Source of the DNA: Sagittula sp048553715
GTDB lineage: Bacteria > Pseudomonadota > Alphaproteobacteria > Rhodobacterales > Rhodobacteraceae
NCBI RefSeq assembly: GCF_048553715.1
Contig: NZ_JBLZNC010000001.1
Location: forward strand, 186,001 to 250,000
Direction of reading: 5' to 3'
Length of the DNA stretch: 64,000 nucleotides
The notes under the pieces are model-generated. The model did not search any database. It was not told the DNA's origin and saw nothing but the letters and a program-made list of their open reading frames with translations. This document shows, one piece after another, positions 7,415 to 15,129 of this stretch. Every line of letters starts with the position of its first letter. Within the stretch, counting starts at the first letter, position 1. Position numbers and translations under genes: made by a program.

Positions 7415-8908
7415 TTATGAATCTGATTTTACCGGCGTATCATCCGTGACCGGAAGGGCAGGGGCGCTTTCGACGGCGTCCCTTACGCCTTTGGCATAAT
7501 CGGGATGAACCCGTTCCAAAACGGCATACCAACGTTCTTTAACCGCGTCCGAGCATGGGGACATCGCGCCCGCCATATTCTGGTGCAAGCGCTTGCGTTC
7601 GTCGTCACTCAAAACTTCTGCGTACAACTTACGCGGCTGGACAAAATCGCCATCCGTGACTTCTTGAGGATACCGGAATGCGTCTGCGTCAATTTTCAAC
7701 GGCGGTTCCATAACCGAGGGATCGGGCCGTGGCGCATCTTCATACTGGTTGGGTTCGTAATAGGCGTTCGGATTCCCAGTATCGTTCTGGAAGAAACGCA
7801 TCGCGCCATCTTTGTGATAGTGATGCACCGGGGCTGCCTTTGGCGCATTTGCCGGCAACGCCTCGTAATGTGTGCCCAAACGATAACGGTGCGCATCCGC
7901 GTAGGAAAAGACGCGGGCCTGGAGCATCTTATCGGGGCTAAAACCAATACCGGGAACCACGTTCGAGGGAGAATATGCGGCGTTCTCTACGAGCTGAAAG
8001 TAGTTCTCCGGCACTGTGTGCATTTCGAGTTCACCCACCTCGATCAGCGGGAAATCGGCATGCGGCCAAACTTTCGTCAGATCGAACGGATTAAAGTCGA
8101 GCGTGTTGGCCTGCTCTTCCTCCATCACCTGAATGAACATCGTCCATTTCGGGTGTTGACCAGCCTCGATCATATTCCACAAGTCTTCCTGATAGCTTTC
8201 GCGCGTTTTGCCGATCAGATCCTGCGCCTCTTCGTTGGTGTAGGTTTCGTGACCCTGCTGCGTTTTGAAATGGAACTTCACCCAGTAACGGGTGCCGTCC
8301 GCGTTCCACAGTGAAAACGTATGTGACCCGTATCCATTCATATGGGCAGGGTTTTTCGGGATACCCCGATCCGACATCAGGATCGTGACCTGATGAACGG
8401 ATTCCGGCTGACCCGCCCAGAAATCGAACATCGCTTCGGGCGAACGCATATTGGTTTTGGGGTGACGTTTCTGGGTGCGGATAAAATCGGGGAATTTATA
8501 GGCGTCGCGGACAAAGAAAATGGGGGTGTTGTTGCCCACCATGTCCCAATTGCCTTCCTCGGTGTAGAATTTCAGGCTGAAGCCGCGCACGTCGCGTTCG
8601 GCATCGGCGGCACCGGCTTCGCCCGCAACGGTGGACCAGCGCGACAGCACTTCGGTTTTCTTACCGATCTCCGAGAACATTTTGGCGCGGGTGTATTTCG
8701 TGATGTCATGGGTGACGGTGAATGTCCCCTGCAGACCCCAGCCTTTCGCGTGAACCGTGCGTTCTGGAATGCGCTCACGGTTCTGGTGCGCCAGTTTTTC
8801 CAAAAGCTGGTAGTCTTCCAGCAGAAGCGGGCCGCGCGGACCTGCGGTTTTCGACGTCTCGTTCGTGGGGACCGGGGCGCCGGCCGTTGTTGTTTGACGA
8901 GGGGACAT
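7415..8908 (-). CDS. katA: Haem catalase, small-subunit clade 3 type
   Basis: The 497-residue monofunctional haem catalase disproportionates hydrogen peroxide. The distal catalytic His53 is in ERTVHAKGWG, the catalytic Asn is in DMVGNNTPIFF (residues 122-132), and the proximal haem-ligand Tyr is in VFSYADAHRYRLG. MNGYGSHTF and other family blocks are intact. Length fits the small-subunit, NADPH-binding clade 3. The start at 8908 is backed by AAGGAGAG 6 bases upstream. No signal peptide is visible, so it is cytoplasmic. A palindromic site with an OxyR-like ATAa-N7-CTAT core lies about 75 bases upstream (8982-9004), which suggests peroxide induction. The gene symbol is a family-level choice. 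Confidence 0.95.
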   Translation of the reverse strand: MSPRQTTTAGAPVPTNETSKTAGPRGPLLLEDYQLLEKLAHQNRERIPERTVHAKGWGLQGTFTVTHDITKYTRAKMFSEIGKKTEVLSRWSTVAGEAGAADAERDVRGFSLKFYTEEGNWDMVGNNTPIFFVRDAYKFPDFIRTQKRHPKTNMRSPEAMFDFWAGQPESVHQVTILMSDRGIPKNPAHMNGYGSHTFSLWNADGTRYWVKFHFKTQQGHETYTNEEAQDLIGKTRESYQEDLWNMIEAGQHPKWTMFIQVMEEEQANTLDFNPFDLTKVWPHADFPLIEVGELEMHTVPENYFQLVENAAYSPSNVVPGIGFSPDKMLQARVFSYADAHRYRLGTHYEALPANAPKAAPVHHYHKDGAMRFFQNDTGNPNAYYEPNQYEDAPRPDPSVMEPPLKIDADAFRYPQEVTDGDFVQPRKLYAEVLSDDERKRLHQNMAGAMSPCSDAVKERWYAVLERVHPDYAKGVRDAVESAPALPVTDDTPVKSDS

Positions 8909-8981
8909 TGAACTCTCCTTTCAATCAGATGCAAAGTTAACGAAGGGTCAGGCAGTCCGTTCCATCGGCGTTTTGTCATTC

Positions 8982-9004
8982 GGCAATAAGATTTATCTAT
9001 TGCC
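8982..9004 (-). promoter_or_regulatory. Candidate OxyR site upstream of katA
   Basis: GGCAATA at 8982-8988 mirrors TATTGCC at 8998-9004. Overlapping it, ATAA-N7-CTAT (8986-9000) differs from the OxyR half-site ATAG-N7-CTAT by one base. It sits 74 bases upstream of the katA start codon in the katA-lipA divergent region. OxyR control of catalase is common; binding here is inferred. Confidence 0.4.
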
Positions 9005-9116
9005 CTTTGGGTTGCATGGGGCGCATGTCCGTCAAACACACGCGGTGGGGTGGATTTGTTCATGCAATGGGCGTAGATAGGTCCCCAAAGCAGCATTTGC
9101 GAAAGGCACAACAGCC

Positions 9117-10079
9117 ATGCGTGATCTGAAGATCCCCGGCGAACGCCACCCCGAAAAGGCGCACCGCCCCGACAACGCACAGCCGAAAAAGCCCGACTGG
9201 ATTCGTGTTAAAGCCCCCGGTGGCGAAGGCTATGCCGCGACCCGTCGGATCATGCGAGAGCATAATCTTGTCACGGTTTGCGAAGAGGCGGGCTGCCCCA
9301 ACGCTGGCGAATGCTGGAACCAGGGACATGCGACCATGATGATCATGGGCGAAATCTGTACCCGTGGGTGTACCTTCTGCAACGTGGCCACGGGCCGACC
9401 CGACACATTGGATGTGTTCGAACCGGGACGTGTGGCGGATGCCGTGCAAAAGCTTGGTTTGAACCATGTGGTGATCACCTCGGTGGACCGTGACGATCTT
9501 GAGGATGGCGGGGCAGAGCATTTTGCCCAGACCATCCGGGCCGTACGTCACCGCGCGCCGGACACAACGATCGAAATCCTGACCCCTGATTTCCTGAAAT
9601 GTGCGCCTGAAGCGCTGGAAATCGTGGTCGCCGCAAAGCCGGACGTGTTTAACCACAATCTGGAAACCGTACCCGGTCTATATCCTGCCGTGCGTCCCGG
9701 CGCGCGGTACTTCCACAGCCTGCGCCTGCTGCAGCGGGTGAAAGAGCTGGATCCGGCGATCTTTACCAAGTCCGGCATCATGGTCGGGTTGGGAGAGGAC
9801 GCGCCCTCTGTCCGTCAGGTGATGGATGATATGCGTGCTGCCGATGTGGACTTCCTGACCATCGGGCAATACCTGCAGCCGACGCCAAAGCATCACCGTG
9901 TGGACCGTTTCGTCACGCCCGAAGAATTTGCGGGCTACGAAAAAGCGGCCTACGGCAAGGGCTTCCTTATGGTGTCGGCCACACCTTTGACGCGCTCATC
10001 CTATCACGCGGGGGATGATTTCGCGCGGCTGCGTGCCGCGCGTGAGGCGCAGCTCGCCAAGGCACCTGCCGCGGTCTAA
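9117..10079 (+). CDS. lipA: Lipoyl synthase
   Basis: LipA (320 residues) inserts two sulfur atoms into protein-bound octanoyl groups to form lipoate for the 2-oxoacid dehydrogenase and glycine cleavage complexes. Both iron-sulfur clusters are visible: the auxiliary cluster cysteines C55-x4-C60-x5-C66 and the radical SAM CxxxCxxC at C81, C85 and C88. The conserved RSSYHAGD near the C-terminus supplies the serine ligand of the auxiliary cluster. Length and termini are normal for the family. The gene is divergent from katA and converges on a cytochrome c gene. It is constitutive in most bacteria, and no specific operator was seen. Confidence 0.98.
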   Translation: MRDLKIPGERHPEKAHRPDNAQPKKPDWIRVKAPGGEGYAATRRIMREHNLVTVCEEAGCPNAGECWNQGHATMMIMGEICTRGCTFCNVATGRPDTLDVFEPGRVADAVQKLGLNHVVITSVDRDDLEDGGAEHFAQTIRAVRHRAPDTTIEILTPDFLKCAPEALEIVVAAKPDVFNHNLETVPGLYPAVRPGARYFHSLRLLQRVKELDPAIFTKSGIMVGLGEDAPSVRQVMDDMRAADVDFLTIGQYLQPTPKHHRVDRFVTPEEFAGYEKAAYGKGFLMVSATPLTRSSYHAGDDFARLRAAREAQLAKAPAAV

Positions 10080-10094
10080 CGTTGCGCGGCCCAT

Positions 10095-10976
10095 TTATTC
10101 GGCCGCGGGCAGCGCTTTAATGTAGGCGGCGACGGCCTCTCGGTCGGCGGCTGACAGCTGTGCGAAATTGTCGACCACCGCAGCCATGTGGCCGCCGACA
10201 CTGTCGAAGTCCGGCGTAAAACCGGTTTCGAGGTAATAGGCGATGTCCGCCGCGGACCAATCCAGTTGCGCGGGTGTCAGACCGGGAATGTTTCCCTGTC
10301 CGCTGGGATTTGGGGCGCCCGCCATCCAGCGTTCACGGTCCAGTGCCCCAAGCGCGTTGCGCGGGGTGTGGCATTCCGCACAATGCGCCAGTGTTTCGAC
10401 CAGCTCGCGTCCGCGCGCCGTCACCCCGTCGGGAAGATCGGCAACAACATAGCCGTTTTCGAGGAACAGGGCCTTCCACAGACCGATTCCGCGGCGAATA
10501 TTAAAGGGGAATTGCACGTCATGGGGTAGGGACGGCGTGTCTGATACGGGGAGCGTTTGCATATAGGCGTACAGATCCGCCACCTGCTGCGGTTCCATTT
10601 TCACGTAAGACGTGTAGGGAAAGGCGGGATAAAGATGTTCGTTCTGTCGGCCGGTGCCGAGCGTCAGGGCGCTGGCGAATTCGGTTAACGACCATCCGCC
10701 AAGTCCCGCATCAGAGGGGGAGATATTGGGCGCGTAGAAGGTTCCGAAATCGCTGGGAAACGCTTGGCCTCCGCTCAGGAGCGTCTTGTCCTGTGCATCA
10801 GGCGCCGCGTGGCAGGACGCGCAGCCCCCGGCAATAAAGATACCTTCGCCTGCGCTGGCATCCCCGGAGAGCGCGGCATAGGTGTTTTCGTCGACGGTGG
10901 CCGGCGCGCTTTGCCAATAGGCGACGCCTGCCGCGACCGCGATCAGGGGCAGTATGCTCTTTGTGATGCGCGACAT
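10095..10976 (-). CDS. Dihaem cytochrome c
   Basis: The 293-residue secreted or membrane-anchored protein has an uncleaved-looking hydrophobic N-terminus (residues 7-22) and two class I cytochrome c domains. Their haem sites are C52ASCH56 and C199AECH203. The region between them (FGTFYAPNISP, LYAYMQTLP) matches the tandem cytochromes that take electrons from periplasmic alcohol, aldehyde or sugar dehydrogenases. No dehydrogenase gene is adjacent, so the electron donor is unknown. GGAGC precedes the ATG at 10976. The TAA stop lies in the loop of a 7-bp GC stem (10085-10107) shared with the converging lipA gene. This is probably a periplasmic electron carrier feeding a terminal oxidase. Confidence 0.88.
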   Translation of the reverse strand: MSRITKSILPLIAVAAGVAYWQSAPATVDENTYAALSGDASAGEGIFIAGGCASCHAAPDAQDKTLLSGGQAFPSDFGTFYAPNISPSDAGLGGWSLTEFASALTLGTGRQNEHLYPAFPYTSYVKMEPQQVADLYAYMQTLPVSDTPSLPHDVQFPFNIRRGIGLWKALFLENGYVVADLPDGVTARGRELVETLAHCAECHTPRNALGALDRERWMAGAPNPSGQGNIPGLTPAQLDWSAADIAYYLETGFTPDFDSVGGHMAAVVDNFAQLSAADREAVAAYIKALPAAE

Positions 10977-11030
10977 GAATGCTCCGTTAGGCTGGGGGTG
11001 GCTCCAGCCTACGACAGTCTCGCGGCCGCG

Positions 11031-11576
11031 TCACCCGTCGTCGGTGAAACGGACCTTGCCGATGAAAGGCAAGTTACGGTTGCGTTGGGCAAAATCGATG
11101 CCGTAGCCCACGACAAATTCATCAGGGATCTCAAAGCCGATCCAATCGGCGCGGAAATCGACTTCGCGGCGAGAGGGCTTATCCAGAAGCGCGATGCTCT
11201 TGAGCCTGTTGGGATTGCGCGCGCGCAACATACCGGTGACGTGGCTTAACGTGTGGCCCGTGTCGACAATATCCTCGACCACCAGCACGTCCCTGCCTTC
11301 GATGCCAGAGCGCAAGTCCTTGAGAATGCGCACTTCTCGTGAGCTTTCCATCTCGTTCCCGTACGAGGACGCCTCAAGGAAATCGACTTCGACGGCGAGC
11401 GACAGCTCTCGCACCAGATCTGCAATAAAGATGAAAGAGCCGCGCAACAGACCGACGACAACCAGTTTGTCTGTGTCCGAAAACTCTCGCTGGATTTCCA
11501 TCGAAAGCGCTTCGATTCGGGCGGCAATGGCCTTGGCCGTGATCATTTCATCTACGACATAAGGGCGCTGTGTCAT
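11031..11576 (-). CDS. hpt: Hypoxanthine phosphoribosyltransferase
   Basis: This 181-residue type I phosphoribosyltransferase salvages hypoxanthine (and often guanine) with PRPP to give IMP or GMP. The PRPP motif VLVVEDIVDTGHT is at residues 97-109. The flexible-loop SYG is at 71-73 and the C-terminal VGYGIDFAQRNRNLPFIG carries base-binding residues. The start at 11576 is set by AAGAGGT just upstream; the frame open to 11666 overlaps the divergent gene and is not conserved. It is divergent from the RatA-like gene, with 78 bases between start codons. Confidence 0.95.
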   Translation of the reverse strand: MTQRPYVVDEMITAKAIAARIEALSMEIQREFSDTDKLVVVGLLRGSFIFIADLVRELSLAVEVDFLEASSYGNEMESSREVRILKDLRSGIEGRDVLVVEDIVDTGHTLSHVTGMLRARNPNRLKSIALLDKPSRREVDFRADWIGFEIPDEFVVGYGIDFAQRNRNLPFIGKVRFTDDG

Positions 11577-11654
11577 GAGAACCTCTTGATTTTCCGCCTG
11601 TGGCGTACGACATCGCGGGGTACATACACCTGAAAAGAGCGCGCCGCCAACCAT

Positions 11655-12098
11655 ATGCCGACACACTCCGAGACCCGCAAATTGCCCTATACCGCGCAGC
11701 AGATGTACGATCTGGTGGCGGATGTTGCATCATATCCCCAATTTCTGCCCTGGACTGCCGCCGCGCGCATCCGGTCGCGCACGCAGGAAGAGGATCACGA
11801 AATTATGCTGGCGGACCTGATTATTTCGTTCAAAGTTTTCCGTGAAAAGTTCGGGTCCAAAGTGACATTGTGGCCAGACGATCTGCGCATTGACACAGAA
11901 TACCTCGACGGGCCTTTCGACCACATGGTGTCGAAATGGGGCTTCCAGGATGTCGATGGCGGATGCGAGGTCTCTTTCTTTGTGGACTTCGAGTTCAGAA
12001 ACAAGATCTTGCAAGGCGCGGCTGGCATGTTCTTTTACGACGCGATGCAAAGGATTGTCCGGGCATTCGAGCGGCGGGCGGACACGCTGTACGCGTAG
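11655..12098 (+). CDS. Coq10/RatA-type START-domain protein
   Basis: A 147-residue single-domain polyketide cyclase/START protein. The N-terminal KLPYTAQQMYDLVADVASYPQFLPW and the C-terminal FFYDAMQRIVRAFERRA are typical of the Coq10/RatA group. In mitochondria and alphaproteobacteria such proteins bind ubiquinone or assist its delivery; the E. coli homologue RatA is reported to affect 70S ribosome assembly. Which applies here cannot be told from sequence. No antitoxin-like RatB gene is next to it, which argues against a toxin-antitoxin pair. Only a weak AAGAG lies before the ATG. It is divergent from hpt. Confidence 0.88.
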   Translation: MPTHSETRKLPYTAQQMYDLVADVASYPQFLPWTAAARIRSRTQEEDHEIMLADLIISFKVFREKFGSKVTLWPDDLRIDTEYLDGPFDHMVSKWGFQDVDGGCEVSFFVDFEFRNKILQGAAGMFFYDAMQRIVRAFERRADTLYA

Positions 12099-12260
12099 GT
12101 TGCGTTGCTGCGGCCGGTGCATCGTCTGGTCGTAGGCCTTAGCTCTGCGTTCACTTAGCTTACCGAAATGCCCAATGGGAGAAGGCAAAAGCCCCCTTTT
12201 CGCCCGATTCCTCCGTCATCTTCTTCATCGATTGATAAAGGTTACGAAGGGATAACTGGA

Positions 12261-12806
12261 ATGGATGTACTGTTCTCAGCCCAAGCTGGTACGGCGGGGA
12301 TCAATGCGCTCCGCAAAGGTGCAGAAGGCGACGATGCCTTGTATGCGTCCCGGTCGCGTACCGGGGCGGCGACAGGCTCATATTCGATAGCCGAGGGCAA
12401 ACCCAACGGTGGCGCGACTGGCGCGATCACACAAGCTACGGCCATTACTGCGGAGCCTGCAGTGGTGGCGCCAGGTTCGAATGCTCAAGTCGGACAAGCG
12501 GCGGCGTCCCTGATCGCACTCGAAGCGCGTGATGCCCGTCTTGAGGCCGAGCAGGCAGACGCTGACATCGCAGAGGAGCAGGCCGAGCAGATTGCGGCAA
12601 GCTCTGAGCCCCGCGGGACGGAGCAAAGCGGAATCGCTTTCCGCGAAAATCGTGCTGAGATTGCCGAAAGCGATGCAGGTTCTGACCTCGGGGTCGCTGA
12701 GACGGCTGAGGCTGATTTGCTGCGGATAGCGGCCGAGGAGGGGTATCGTGATGCGAACGAGACCACAGCAGGGGCCGAACCCGCGCAGCTTTTGATGGAC
12801 GCCTAA
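12261..12806 (+). CDS. Uncharacterised alanine-rich acidic protein
   Basis: I do not recognise this 181-residue protein. The N-terminal half is rich in Ala, Gly, Ser and Thr (residues 1-85). Residues 85-115 are a strongly charged helix with a heptad-like spacing (EARDARLEAEQADADIAEEQ). The rest is Glu/Ala-rich and probably disordered or helical. There is no signal peptide, membrane segment or cysteine. The start at 12261 follows GAAGGGATAACTGGA; a frame open from 12168 adds a low-complexity serine tract and is less likely. It stands alone between the RatA-like gene and the converging cinA gene. Without an alignment even its reality rests on open frame and start signals. Confidence 0.5.
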   Translation: MDVLFSAQAGTAGINALRKGAEGDDALYASRSRTGAATGSYSIAEGKPNGGATGAITQATAITAEPAVVAPGSNAQVGQAAASLIALEARDARLEAEQADADIAEEQAEQIAASSEPRGTEQSGIAFRENRAEIAESDAGSDLGVAETAEADLLRIAAEEGYRDANETTAGAEPAQLLMDA

Positions 12807-12851
12807 GCATTGCCTGACCTGTGCGACGGAGGCGTTCGCTTTACGAAGCGA

Positions 12852-13322
12852 CTATTGTTCTTGCGTCGCAGCTTTCAGTAGCTGCAGCGCGTGGCGTGTC
12901 GCAGCCGCGCGTACTTGCGCCCGACCCAAAGCGCCATGTTCCATCGTTTCGCTTAGGGTTTCGGCCTTGGTGGCGATGGCGTAGCAAACCCGACCTTCGG
13001 GTTTCGTTTCAGAACCGCCGGGCCCAGCTATTCCGCTGATCGCCACGGCAATATCCGCGCCGGCGCGCTGTAGCGCGCCTTCTGCCATTTCGCGGGCCGT
13101 TTCTTCGGAAACCGCGCCAAAGCGCTCCAGAGTAATGCCGTGTACGCCGAGCATGTCCATCTTTGCGGTGTTTGCGTAGGTTACAAAACCGCGTTCAAAT
13201 ACCGCTGAAGAACCGGGAATATCCGTCAGTGCCGCGGACACGAGGCCACCTGTACAGCTCTCTGCAGTGGTTAATTTAAGGCCCTTCTGTTTGGCCAGCG
13301 TGATAAGCTGTTCGGCAGACAT
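12852..13322 (-). CDS. cinA: CinA-family protein (nicotinamide-nucleotide amidohydrolase domain)
   Basis: This 156-residue protein contains only the CinA C-terminal domain (PncC). PncC deamidates nicotinamide mononucleotide to nicotinic acid mononucleotide for NAD recycling. The family blocks LTTAESCTGGLVSAALTDIPGSS (residues 17-39) and AISGIAGPGG are present; the N-terminal MoCF domain of long CinA proteins is absent, as is usual in alphaproteobacteria. The ATG at 13322 overlaps the TAA stop of pgpA by one base (TAATG), so translation is probably coupled. It is last in the ispDF-pgpA-cinA operon. Confidence 0.9.
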   Translation of the reverse strand: MSAEQLITLAKQKGLKLTTAESCTGGLVSAALTDIPGSSAVFERGFVTYANTAKMDMLGVHGITLERFGAVSEETAREMAEGALQRAGADIAVAISGIAGPGGSETKPEGRVCYAIATKAETLSETMEHGALGRAQVRAAATRHALQLLKAATQEQ

Positions 13323-13804
13323 TACATCAAAACTCCATGCGCCAGTGCTGCCAGAGCAATCACGACAATTGCTGCAAAAAGACCGGCGATCACATCGTCC
13401 AGCATAACGCCAAGCGCGTCGCCACGGCGATCTGCCCAGCTGACAAGCCAAGGCTTCCAGATGTCAAAAAGCCGGAACATGACAAAGGCAGCAATCCAAC
13501 CCGGCCAAAGGCGGACAATATCAACGCCCATCATTGCGGCCCCATAACTGATCGGGAAAAGGGCGATCCATTGTCCCACGACCTCGTCGATCACCACCCA
13601 GGATGGATCGTGATCGCCGGTCCTTGTCACAGTCTCCGTCGCTTTCAAGCCCGCGACAAAGGCAATAATCGTGGCGGTAAGCAGCAACCAGAAACCGCCG
13701 GCTTGATGTATCAGATACGCAAGGGGGAGCGCTGCGAACGACCCCCATGTGCCTGGTGCCGGCTTTAGAAAGCCAACACCGGCGACGGATGCCAGCCACT
13801 TCAT
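13322..13804 (-). CDS. pgpA: Phosphatidylglycerophosphatase A
   Basis: A 160-residue inner-membrane phosphatase that converts phosphatidylglycerol phosphate to phosphatidylglycerol. The N-terminal GFLKPAPGTWGS, the DPSWVVIDEVVGQWIAL motif (about residues 67-83), FRLFDIWKPWLV and the C-terminal DRRGDALGVMLDDVIAG motif are the family's hallmarks, with hydrophobic segments between them. The start at 13804 overlaps the ispDF stop (ATGA), and its own stop overlaps the cinA start, so all three genes are translationally coupled. The longer frame to 13978 is only the ispDF shadow. Confidence 0.95.
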   Translation of the reverse strand: MKWLASVAGVGFLKPAPGTWGSFAALPLAYLIHQAGGFWLLLTATIIAFVAGLKATETVTRTGDHDPSWVVIDEVVGQWIALFPISYGAAMMGVDIVRLWPGWIAAFVMFRLFDIWKPWLVSWADRRGDALGVMLDDVIAGLFAAIVVIALAALAHGVLM

Positions 13805-14931
13805 GACCGCACCAAGGTGGCTGTGGCAATTGCTGCGATGCCTTCTTCGCGTCCCGTAAAGCCCAAGCGTTCCGATGTCGTCGCCTTTATCGATATTCTG
13901 TTTGGCTCCAGCGCCATAATCTCCGCCATGCGTTGTGTCATCTCCGTCGCATGCGGACCAATCTTGGGCCGTTCGCAAATAAGCGTCAGGTCGATATTTC
14001 CAATCGTATAGCCACGCTGACGGGCGATATCGACGGCGTGCTTAAGGAAGATCTCAGACGCCGCTCCTTTCCACTGGGGATCTGACGGTGGAAAATGTCG
14101 GCCAATGTCGCCTTCGGCAAGTGCGCCGTACAGCGCATCTGTCACAGCATGCATCCCGACATCCGCATCCGAGTGCCCCTTTAGCGCGCGATCATGCGGA
14201 ATTTCGATCCCGCAAAGTATGACATGGTCACCTTCCTCAAAGGCATGCACGTCGTATCCATTGCCAAGCCTTACGTCCATTTGTCCTCGCAGTATGTTGA
14301 TTGCACGCGCAAAATCTTCGGGCGTGGTGATTTTAATGTTGTTTTCCGAGCCTTGCGTGATCGTCACCGATATGCCGGCCGCTGTGGCAACCTCGACATC
14401 ATCGGCGGCGGCGTAATCGCATGTACGATGGGCGGACAGTAGCGTTTGAAGGTGAAATCCCTGAGGGGTCTGCGCCCTGTACAGGCCATTACGGTCCTTT
14501 GTTCCCGAAACGCGGTTGTCTATTCCAGTCCATAGGGCGTCGGTCACTGGCAACGCCGGCGCAGCCGCTTGCGCCGATGCCAAAGCATCTATCACCGGTT
14601 GAATGACGTCCGGCGTGATACAGCAACGCGCAACATCGTGAATGAGAACGTGCGTTGCCCCCTGAGAGGCGGCTGCCTCCAATCCATTTTTGACGGATTG
14701 CCGACGGTCAGAACCGCCGGAAACGGTCAAGACCTGCAACCCGACCGTCTCGCACGCAGCGGTGGCTTCATCGTCAGGATGAACCACCAAAATGAGGGAG
14801 CCGTAGGGGTTTAGTGCTTCGAGTGTTCTGCGGGCGACTGTTTTGCCATCCAGTTCACGCCACTGTTTGGGGATATCGCCGCCTGCGCGGAGACCGCGTC
14901 CGGCCGCGACGATGATGATTGCAATGTCCAT
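13801..14931 (-). CDS. ispDF: Bifunctional IspD/IspF isoprenoid enzyme
   Basis: The 376-residue fusion carries out two steps of the MEP pathway. Residues 1-215 are 2-C-methyl-D-erythritol 4-phosphate cytidylyltransferase (IspD) with VAAGRGLRAGGDIPKQW at 8-24. Residues 218-376 are 2-C-methyl-D-erythritol 2,4-cyclodiphosphate synthase (IspF) with the metal ligands Asp227, His229 and His261. The fusion is common in alphaproteobacteria. The ATG at 14931 gives the canonical MDIAIIIVAAGRG start; the frame open to 15054 adds an Arg/His-rich tail without family likeness. It is first gene of the ispDF-pgpA-cinA operon and divergent from dusB. Confidence 0.97.
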   Translation of the reverse strand: MDIAIIIVAAGRGLRAGGDIPKQWRELDGKTVARRTLEALNPYGSLILVVHPDDEATAACETVGLQVLTVSGGSDRRQSVKNGLEAAASQGATHVLIHDVARCCITPDVIQPVIDALASAQAAAPALPVTDALWTGIDNRVSGTKDRNGLYRAQTPQGFHLQTLLSAHRTCDYAAADDVEVATAAGISVTITQGSENNIKITTPEDFARAINILRGQMDVRLGNGYDVHAFEEGDHVILCGIEIPHDRALKGHSDADVGMHAVTDALYGALAEGDIGRHFPPSDPQWKGAASEIFLKHAVDIARQRGYTIGNIDLTLICERPKIGPHATEMTQRMAEIMALEPNRISIKATTSERLGFTGREEGIAAIATATLVRS

Positions 14932-15022
14932 AGGCTTGGAATCCTTCACTTTCCTGTTCATAGGGCGGCAAAGGCGGTGGTGCAATGCTCTCGGGGTGTG
15001 CCTAAAAAATGGGCGGAGGTGT

Positions 15023-15040
15023 ATTGCGCAAATGCGCAAT
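15023..15040. promoter_or_regulatory. 18-bp palindrome in the ispDF-dusB divergent region
   Basis: ATTGCGCA at 15023-15030 and its exact reverse complement at 15033-15040 flank an AA centre. A second inverted repeat, TCTAAC-TCG-GTTAGA (15075-15089), lies closer to dusB. Their position upstream of dusB-ntrB-ntrC makes a regulator site plausible. The sequences do not clearly match a consensus that I can name. Confidence 0.4.
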
Positions 15041-15129
15041 TCCTGCTGAAACATTGAACAATAACAAGGGACAGTCTAACTCGGTTAGATACTGATGCAG
15101 CTCTATGCTGTCGCACAAGGACTAGGCAA

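Noticed and set aside
10085..10107. Intrinsic terminator between lipA and the cytochrome c gene
   Set aside because: A 7-bp GC stem is present but no T-run follows on either strand; it is noted only as a hairpin in the cytochrome entry.
11655..12098. RatA toxin of a toxin-antitoxin pair
   Set aside because: No small antitoxin-like partner gene is adjacent, and Coq10/START-type proteins are common single genes in alphaproteobacteria.
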